DNA of 8,091 bases from Microcaldota archaeon (lineage in GTDB: Archaea; Micrarchaeota; Micrarchaeia; Burarchaeales; JAKAKT01), in the NCBI GenBank assembly GCA_026396425.1, contig JAPLWU010000076.1:1-8091 (forward strand). The letters run 5' to 3'. Below the pieces are notes generated by a model that searched no databases, had not been told where the DNA came from, and was given only the letters and a program-made list of their open reading frames with translations. Each line of letters begins with the position of its first letter. The first letter of the stretch is position 1. Both the position numbers and the translations under genes were made by a program. Shown in pieces: positions 4,224-8,091 of this stretch.

Positions 4224-4835
4224 TCACTGGTACTGTCCGGTGATTGTGCCGGAGTCCTTGTACTGGATGTTGTTCTTGTCCTGCGCGGTCTGGTAGGTCA
4301 CATTCCACGTGTAAGCCCCGTTCGACGGGCCTCCGCAAGCGAAGGAGGTGTCCTTTGCAGGGCCCGTAATCTGGCCATTAATGATAATCCGCTTTCCTGC
4401 AGGAATACTGACGGATCCGATATCTCCGCCCTTCGGTCCGACTGAAGTGGTCACGTCAATTGACGCGCCCAACTCGTCTACTACGGTGACGGAGCCGTAC
4501 CACCCGCAGTACTGTGCTCCGGACTTCGAGAACCTGATCGCCGAGGTGTTTTCATCTTTGGTTCCGTTGACGGCGAGAGTCAAGTTGACACCGGCGATGT
4601 TTGATAACGTGATTGTGGCGGTCGTGTTGTACGGGCTGTTACTGCCTCCGTATCCGGAACTCTGGAATTTCCAATCCACGGGCTTTATAACCGAGAAACC
4701 GGAGGCCTGCGTAGCCGGAGGTGGGTTGAAGATACCAAGGTTCACCAGAACCACGGCAAGGACCACGATGACAAGAACGGCCCAACCGTAGCTCATCATG
4801 TATTCAAAAGCGCCCAGTCCCTTGTTCATTTTCAT
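4224..4835 (-). CDS. Pilin-like protein with class III-type signal (KG-LGAFEY)
   Basis: A 203-residue product starting MKMNKGLGAFEYMMSYGW, followed by a hydrophobic helix to about residue 34 and a ~165-residue domain rich in T/S/G/N with NxT/S sequons. The 'KGxGAxEYxMxYGW' start is a common archaeal class III/prepilin signature in which cleavage after KG exposes the helix for assembly; here the +1 residue is Leu rather than the usual Gln. The C-terminal domain looks like a beta-sandwich with two cysteines (AQYCGWYG and FACGGPSNG) that may form a disulfide. Start 4835 is set by a strong ribosome binding site GAGGTGG seven bases upstream. It has its own promoter and terminator, so it is monocistronic, and is probably a major extracellular filament or surface subunit. 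TGA stop. Confidence 0.82.
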   Translation of the reverse strand: MKMNKGLGAFEYMMSYGWAVLVIVVLAVVLVNLGIFNPPPATQASGFSVIKPVDWKFQSSGYGGSNSPYNTTATITLSNIAGVNLTLAVNGTKDENTSAIRFSKSGAQYCGWYGSVTVVDELGASIDVTTSVGPKGGDIGSVSIPAGKRIIINGQITGPAKDTSFACGGPSNGAYTWNVTYQTAQDKNNIQYKDSGTITGQYQ

Positions 4836-4842
4836 AATTAAA

Positions 4843-4849
4843 CCACCTC
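4843..4849 (-). promoter_or_regulatory. Ribosome binding site deciding the pilin-like start
   Basis: GAGGTGG on the minus strand is seven bases before ATG 4835. It rules out the longer reading from 4910 and favours MKMNKG over the internal ATG at 4829. Confidence 0.7.
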
Positions 4850-4880
4850 TAACGCAACTTTTGATAATAAACAATGGAGA

Positions 4881-4888
4881 ATAAATAC
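4881..4888 (-). promoter_or_regulatory. TATA box of the pilin-like gene
   Basis: The minus strand reads GGTATTTATTCTCC. A start about 26 bases on would give a ~22-base leader containing the ribosome binding site. Confidence 0.55.
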
Positions 4889-5014
4889 CTTCGGACAAAC
4901 GCAATAACAAGAAGCCGCCGGGGCATATTGGCTTATAATGATTTCAACTGCCCTTCGCGCTGGATTTCCTGCGCGCACCTGAGGGGGATTGTTGCAGCGA
5001 ACCGGACAGTAATG

Positions 5015-5024
5015 TTAATATATT
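5015..5024 (+). promoter_or_regulatory. TATA box of the 5046-5824 operon
   Basis: ttaatatatt is centred 26-27 bases before ATG 5046, predicting a leaderless first gene. The 210-base divergent gap with the pilin-like gene otherwise shows no feature between about 4892 and 5010. Confidence 0.6.
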
Positions 5025-5045
5025 GAGAAGCGAGGAATAGGTAGC

Positions 5046-5387
5046 ATGGACTTCCAGCAGACGATTGTAATAATCTCGCTCGTAAAGGTGCTTCTCGCCT
5101 GCCTGGCCGTGCTCTTCCTCTTCGGATTTTTCATGCGATGGAAGTTCTTCAGGCACAGGCTCCCGAGCCTGGCCTTCTACACGAAGAGGATGTTCATCAG
5201 GCACAACATCGTGCTCGGCACCGGCATGATAATGCTCTCGCTGGCGTTCATCGTGGACTTCATCGCGCCCGAGGCCGGGGGGGGCGCCGAGAACATGGGG
5301 CTCATGGCGTCTGTCCTCGAGGTATTCGCGCTCGTGGCCATCAGCTATTCGTATTACAAACTCGTCAGGCTCGAAGTGCCCGGGTAG
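5046..5387 (+). CDS. Small integral membrane protein, three predicted helices
   Basis: A 113-residue product, MDFQQTIVIISLVKVLL onward. Predicted transmembrane helices are at about residues 6-29, 53-73 and 84-105. A very basic segment (MRWKFFRHR, then TKRMFIRH) between helices 1 and 2 should stay in the cytoplasm. A single Asp follows helix 2 (FIVDFIAP). No catalytic motif is visible and I do not recognise the family. The start is supported by the TATA box 26 bases upstream. It ends in TAG and is followed after 17 bases by a second gene with its own ribosome binding site, so the two are likely co-transcribed and may act together at the membrane. Codon choice is GC-rich like the next gene, and more so than the lipoprotein genes. 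Confidence 0.75.
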   Translation: MDFQQTIVIISLVKVLLACLAVLFLFGFFMRWKFFRHRLPSLAFYTKRMFIRHNIVLGTGMIMLSLAFIVDFIAPEAGGGAENMGLMASVLEVFALVAISYSYYKLVRLEVPG

Positions 5388-5392
5388 TATTG

Positions 5393-5400
5393 AAAGGTGG
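5393..5400 (+). promoter_or_regulatory. Ribosome binding site of the second operon gene
   Basis: AAAGGTGG ends four bases before ATG 5405. It fixes that start, as opposed to the much longer open frame that begins inside the upstream gene. Confidence 0.7.
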
Positions 5401-5404
5401 TTTC

Positions 5405-5824
5405 ATGTCGATATTGGACAGGTTGTTTGGAAAGACCGACGTTTCGAAGGAGCTTACGGGCAAGATGCCATATGCGGTGAAGACCCGCTTTACGCCTTAC
5501 AGGCTCACCGCCCACAAGAACGAGTGCGTCAACCTCGATGTTTCGGTCAAGAACGTGAGCGGCGAGGATTTGATGACGTCGGTCGTCGTGCAGGTGCCCA
5601 ACAAGCTCGGCGTCGACGCGACCGGGCTCAACAAGTCGCGCGAGGTGAGGCTCGGCTACATGAAGGCCGGCGAGGAGAAGGAAGTTTCGGTGAAGATTTG
5701 CGGGAGCAGCGCGACGATACCCGCCAACTACGGCCTTCTGGTGACCGTTTTCTGCCACTACCGGGATTATCAGCACGTGCTCAATTACGTGAGGAGAAAG
5801 GTCTACTTAAGGGCGGAGAAATAA
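5405..5824 (+). CDS. Soluble protein with predicted Ig-like beta-sandwich domain
   Basis: A 139-residue product starting MSILDRLFGKTDVSKEL. After a short amphipathic N-terminal helix, residues about 25-135 alternate beta strands: FTPYRLTAHKNECVNLDVSVKNVSGEDL, SVVVQVP, KEVSVKICG, LLVTVFCHY. The 'LDVSVKNVSGEDL' and 'GYMKAGEEKEVSVKI' segments are typical of Ig-like or CARDB-like domains that stabilise exported or membrane-associated proteins. No signal peptide is seen, so it is likely cytoplasmic or peripheral, perhaps partnering the membrane protein encoded just upstream. The function is not recognised. The stop TAA is followed by an A-rich tract and then the hairpin cluster at 5852-5916. Confidence 0.75.
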   Translation: MSILDRLFGKTDVSKELTGKMPYAVKTRFTPYRLTAHKNECVNLDVSVKNVSGEDLMTSVVVQVPNKLGVDATGLNKSREVRLGYMKAGEEKEVSVKICGSSATIPANYGLLVTVFCHYRDYQHVLNYVRRKVYLRAEK

Positions 5825-5851
5825 GATAAAAATAAAATAAAAAATAAATTC

Positions 5852-5916
5852 GCGCCCCTCGAGGGGCGCAATTTTTGCCAGCGGGCAAAAATGCGCATTT
5901 GCGCCATAGCGCAAAT
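5852..5916. terminator. Three tandem hairpins between convergent genes
   Basis: Hairpin 1 is an 18-base perfect palindrome at 5852-5869 (gcgcccc / ggggcgc with CTCGAG-type apex). Hairpin 2 is tttttgcc/ggcaaaaa (5872-5879 with 5884-5891, loop agcg). Hairpin 3 is atttgcgc/gcgcaaat (5897-5904 with 5909-5916, loop cata). A T-run, attcttttttta, follows on the plus strand at 5929-5940; the minus strand is T-rich at 5850-5822. This fits a bidirectional gene end for the operon (stop 5824) and the minus-strand gene (stop 6000). Confidence 0.6.
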
Positions 5917-5999
5917 TGCGCTCGCGCTATTCTTTTTTTATTATTTGGTTCTCGAGCGAGGTTGCCTGCTTTTTGTTTGGTTTTTCCCTAACTCGTGGA

Positions 6000-6737
6000 T
6001 TATGCCTTGCCCTCGCTGTGGAATACCGTCACGCCTATTATGAAGCACAGCGAAGTCAGGAGGGGCAGGAGCGAGTACACGAACAGCTGGCCTGTCGTTG
6101 GCGTGTCCGCGAGGAGCAGGCGGTACCAGCTTGCGAAGACCATCATCGAGAAGCCCGCGGAGAACCACGCGAGCATCTTCTCGTCGGTCCTCGCGAAAGC
6201 GTAGAGCGCCATGAGCGAGATGAAGAGGTAGAGGATTGACCAGAAGCTCGTCATCACCTCGATAGTATAGGCTATTATCTCCGAACTCGCCGGCGAGTAG
6301 GTCATGACGCCAAGGGCGAGGATGATCATTATTGAAAAGGCCATGGAGAGCATGAAGTGCTTTACCCTGTCCGTGCTAGCCCGTATCCACCGCGTACAGA
6401 GGAATAGCCACAGGCCCATGACGAAGAACGCGCCGGCAAGCACCTGCATGCAGGCAACGAGCAGCTCCACTGGAGTGTTGGGGCTCGGCTCGGCGAAGAG
6501 GTTGATTTCGCGTATGAGCATCTCGGCGAGCATGCCCATGCCGAACCAGAGCAGTATGGGCGGCCTGCTCGTTGAGCGGAGGTACCAGAGCCATGCGACG
6601 AGCGCGGCCATGACCGCGATTACCGCCGAAAGCAGGCGCAGGTAGAACAGCGCGTCGGTCTGTTGGGAAGTCATGGCCTGGGCGAAAGCCACGCTGGCCA
6701 GAAAAGCCAGAATCATGAATGGCAGGTTCGGTCGCAT
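6000..6737 (-). CDS. Membrane protein with signal peptide and seven predicted helices
   Basis: A 245-residue product. Residues 1-20 (MRPNLPFMILAFLASVAFAQ) look like a Sec signal peptide with AFA-Q cleavage. Seven hydrophobic helices follow at about 33-53, 60-80, 90-114, 128-147, 154-182, 187-210 and 216-240, joined by short loops. Acidic residues near helix ends (GMLAEMLIREINLF, YTIEVMTS) are the only charged intramembrane candidates. There is no Lys in the last helix, so it is not a retinal-binding rhodopsin. I do not recognise the family; a sensor or scaffold role is possible but unsupported. The start is fixed by ribosome binding site GAGGAGG at 6742-6748 and a TATA box at 6768-6777. It is convergent with the 5046-5824 operon. 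TAA stop. Confidence 0.75.
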   Translation of the reverse strand: MRPNLPFMILAFLASVAFAQAMTSQQTDALFYLRLLSAVIAVMAALVAWLWYLRSTSRPPILLWFGMGMLAEMLIREINLFAEPSPNTPVELLVACMQVLAGAFFVMGLWLFLCTRWIRASTDRVKHFMLSMAFSIMIILALGVMTYSPASSEIIAYTIEVMTSFWSILYLFISLMALYAFARTDEKMLAWFSAGFSMMVFASWYRLLLADTPTTGQLFVYSLLPLLTSLCFIIGVTVFHSEGKA

Positions 6738-6741
6738 TTGT

Positions 6742-6748
6742 CCTCCTC
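6742..6748 (-). promoter_or_regulatory. Ribosome binding site of the seven-helix gene
   Basis: GAGGAGG on the minus strand, followed by ACAA and ATG 6737; a strong match to the 16S anti-Shine-Dalgarno. Confidence 0.7.
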
Positions 6749-6767
6749 GGTCATGGATGGGCTAAGC

Positions 6768-6777
6768 ATATTTAAAA
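6768..6777 (-). promoter_or_regulatory. TATA box of the seven-helix gene
   Basis: The minus strand reads TTTTAAATATG. A start about 26 bases downstream would leave a leader of about ten bases that just includes the ribosome binding site. Confidence 0.55.
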
Positions 6778-6794
6778 GACAGTGGGAAGCGCCA

Positions 6795-6972
6795 ATTCAA
6801 GCTCGAACTTACACGCCAAACTCCTCGGCCGGATTCTCGCGCGAGTTCGACCCGACGCATGAAACAAACCGGGCTCGAACGCAATTTGTTTTTCTTGTTT
6901 TGTTTTTATTTTTTTTCCCGTATTTGGCATGCCGCCCGAGCCGCCCGAACGCGAGGACGAACTCGAACGCCA
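6795..6972. repeat. Second cluster of CTCGAAC/CGAGTTCG elements
   Basis: Cores occur at 6800-6808 (agctcgaac), 6839-6849 (gcgcgagttcg), 6872-6881 (ggctcgaacg) and 6960-6969 (aactcgaacg). The flanks of the second (ccggatt before the core) and first (caatt before, ggcc after) echo the units at 261-440. A T-rich stretch, 6886-6918, separates the third and fourth cores. A 9-base tandem repeat, gccgcccga twice, lies at 6931-6948. No gene is supported in 6738-6984. Confidence 0.5.
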
Positions 6973-6984
6973 TTTTTTATGTTT

Positions 6985-8091
6985 TTAGACCTGGCCCTCG
7001 CACCCGAGCATGACCGAGCATGTGGCCGAGATTCCGCCGTTCGTCAGGTTGGCGACGATTGATGGCAGGAGGGCCGAAACCGTTTCAGGGTAGGCGCACT
7101 GAACGGTATCGCACTGGCCGTTCGGCACAGGAACGCACTGGAGCAGTTGGAAGGGCTGGCCGTTGCCGCAGTAGATTCTCGCAATGGCCGGGGGAATCGT
7201 TCCCATGTTCCTGTAGCGCACGGTTATGTCCGCCACTGTGTCACCGGGCTGAATGGAGTATTCGACTGTGCAGAACGGCCCTTCGATTTGCGAGGTGACG
7301 TTGACCGCGGAAGAACAGTAGATGGAGGTTGAAGTCGTCGTGTTGTAAGCCCACACCGAACCTGAACCGGGAGTGAGACCCGCGGTCAGCATGCTCGATA
7401 GCGAATTCCAAACGGGTGACATCGAACCGACGTCTGAACTCCAGGTCATCGGCGGGCAGTCTGTCTGCATTCCCTGGGTATTTCTGCAGGATACTGAGAA
7501 AAGTGCTGTGCCGCCCGCTGGCAGGCTCGCCTGCGGAGGCAGGATTTCGCACGAAGTCGCAGGGCCATGCGCCCGCGAGACTTCAACATCAGAGGAGCAT
7601 GAGAAAGACTGCGAGGTGGCCATGACCGTGTGGCTGCCAACGTTCGTTGCAGTAAGGGTTGAAGAAGGGCTTCCTTCGGTCGAAGACGCGGGAGCCATCG
7701 GGCCTGCGCCCGACGACCATTGGATTGGCGGGCAGTTGACAATGTAGCCGCCCGAGAAGCATAACGCGGTGAACTCCTGCGTTTCCGAAACTGCAAGCGA
7801 AGCGGTGTCGGGGTCAATCGTGCACGAATCTGCCGAGCGAGGCGAGTTTGTTATATTTGTTGCACATTGGGCGGTGGAAGCCGAGGATGAAGCGAGGTAA
7901 GTGGTTGCCGAGACGACTTCCGGGTAGTTGCAGGTGCGGGTTGCGGTTCTGCCTGAAATCGCAACGGATTGGCCCGGGTCTGAGGCCGAGCAGCGGAGCA
8001 GGGCCGTTGTCTGAGATGGCGGGAGGTTTGTGAAAGTCGCTGTTATTATTGAAGAGGCCGGGCCGATTAGCGAGGAGGGATTTGCTGAAAG
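6985..8091 (-). CDS. C-terminal part of a large surface protein with Ig-like repeats (5' end outside window)
   Basis: The frame is open from the window edge to TAA at 6985-6987, giving 368 residues without a start, so the gene continues beyond 8091; an internal ATG at 7698 is not the start. Four modules form a B-A-A-B pattern. A1 (about 7835-7600) has VNCPPIQWSSGAGPMAP and A2 (about 7565-7295) has TDCPPMTWSSDVGSMSP; both start C-x-I-x-P and end C/S-SS-x-V-x-V, as Ig-like (BIG2-type) domains do. B1 (about 8060-7850) and B2 (about 7280-6990) share ITATFTN/ITVRYRN, LLRC/ARIYC and CNYPEVVSA/CAYPETVSA. Paired cysteines suggest disulfides. Rich in S, T, P and A and poor in charge, it is typical of archaeal cell-surface or adhesion proteins. 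No C-terminal anchor is seen. Confidence 0.75.
   Translation of the reverse strand, partial: LSANPSSLIGPASSIITATFTNLPPSQTTALLRCSASDPGQSVAISGRTATRTCNYPEVVSATTYLASSSASTAQCATNITNSPRSADSCTIDPDTASLAVSETQEFTALCFSGGYIVNCPPIQWSSGAGPMAPASSTEGSPSSTLTATNVGSHTVMATSQSFSCSSDVEVSRAHGPATSCEILPPQASLPAGGTALFSVSCRNTQGMQTDCPPMTWSSDVGSMSPVWNSLSSMLTAGLTPGSGSVWAYNTTTSTSIYCSSAVNVTSQIEGPFCTVEYSIQPGDTVADITVRYRNMGTIPPAIARIYCGNGQPFQLLQCVPVPNGQCDTVQCAYPETVSALLPSIVANLTNGGISATCSVMLGCEGQV

Noticed and set aside
4348..4791. 147-residue plus-strand frame opposite the pilin-like gene
   Set aside because: Antisense shadow; the minus-strand gene has a signal peptide, promoter and ribosome binding site.
5138..5404. Long upstream extension of the beta-sandwich gene
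   Set aside because: It overlaps the membrane protein gene in another frame and encodes an R/H/A-rich shadow sequence; a ribosome binding site marks ATG 5405.
6000..6737. Microbial rhodopsin or heliorhodopsin for the seven-helix protein
   Set aside because: There is no lysine in the last helix to hold retinal and no rhodopsin motifs.

Overview
The window looks like a piece of an archaeal chromosome, most likely from a DPANN-type lineage with a moderately GC-rich genome. The evidence is three short exported proteins with archaeal class III (prepilin-like) signal peptides, AT-rich TATA boxes about 26 bases before several starts (at least two apparently leaderless genes), and a tRNA gene with bulge-helix-bulge introns and no encoded CCA. 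The lineage assignment is inference from gene style, not from a marker gene.

Layout. 1-183 holds the C-terminus of a DUF350-like membrane protein (+). 184-475 is non-coding and carries a degenerate short-repeat array. 476-1627 holds three small minus-strand genes: two class III signal peptide proteins and a 59-residue soluble protein, separated by GC-rich hairpins. 1690-3847 (+) holds a paralogous lipoprotein pair: a short one broken by an in-frame TAG, then a 552-residue protein with about ten 26-residue cysteine repeats. 3856-4038 (-) is a tRNA-Glu(UUC) gene with two introns, one in the anticodon loop and one in the T-loop. 4076-4191 is a dyad-rich block of unknown role. 4224-4835 (-) is a larger pilin-like protein. 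5046-5824 (+) is a two-gene operon of a three-helix membrane protein and a soluble beta-sandwich protein. 5852-5956 is a multi-hairpin convergent gene end. 6000-6737 (-) is a seven-helix membrane protein. 6985 to the window edge (-) is the C-terminal part of a large surface protein built of Ig-like repeats.

Nearly everything with a recognisable sorting signal is a cell-envelope protein: pilin-like subunits, lipoproteins, membrane proteins and an Ig-repeat protein. The window reads as an accessory surface-structure region with no metabolic genes. The two strongest unusual signals are the doubly interrupted tRNA-Glu, which simple tRNA models could miss or mis-call, and the in-frame UAG inside a domain conserved in the neighbouring paralogue. 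A third is a dispersed family of CTCGAG/CTCGAACTCGCG elements in the 3' flanks of most genes.
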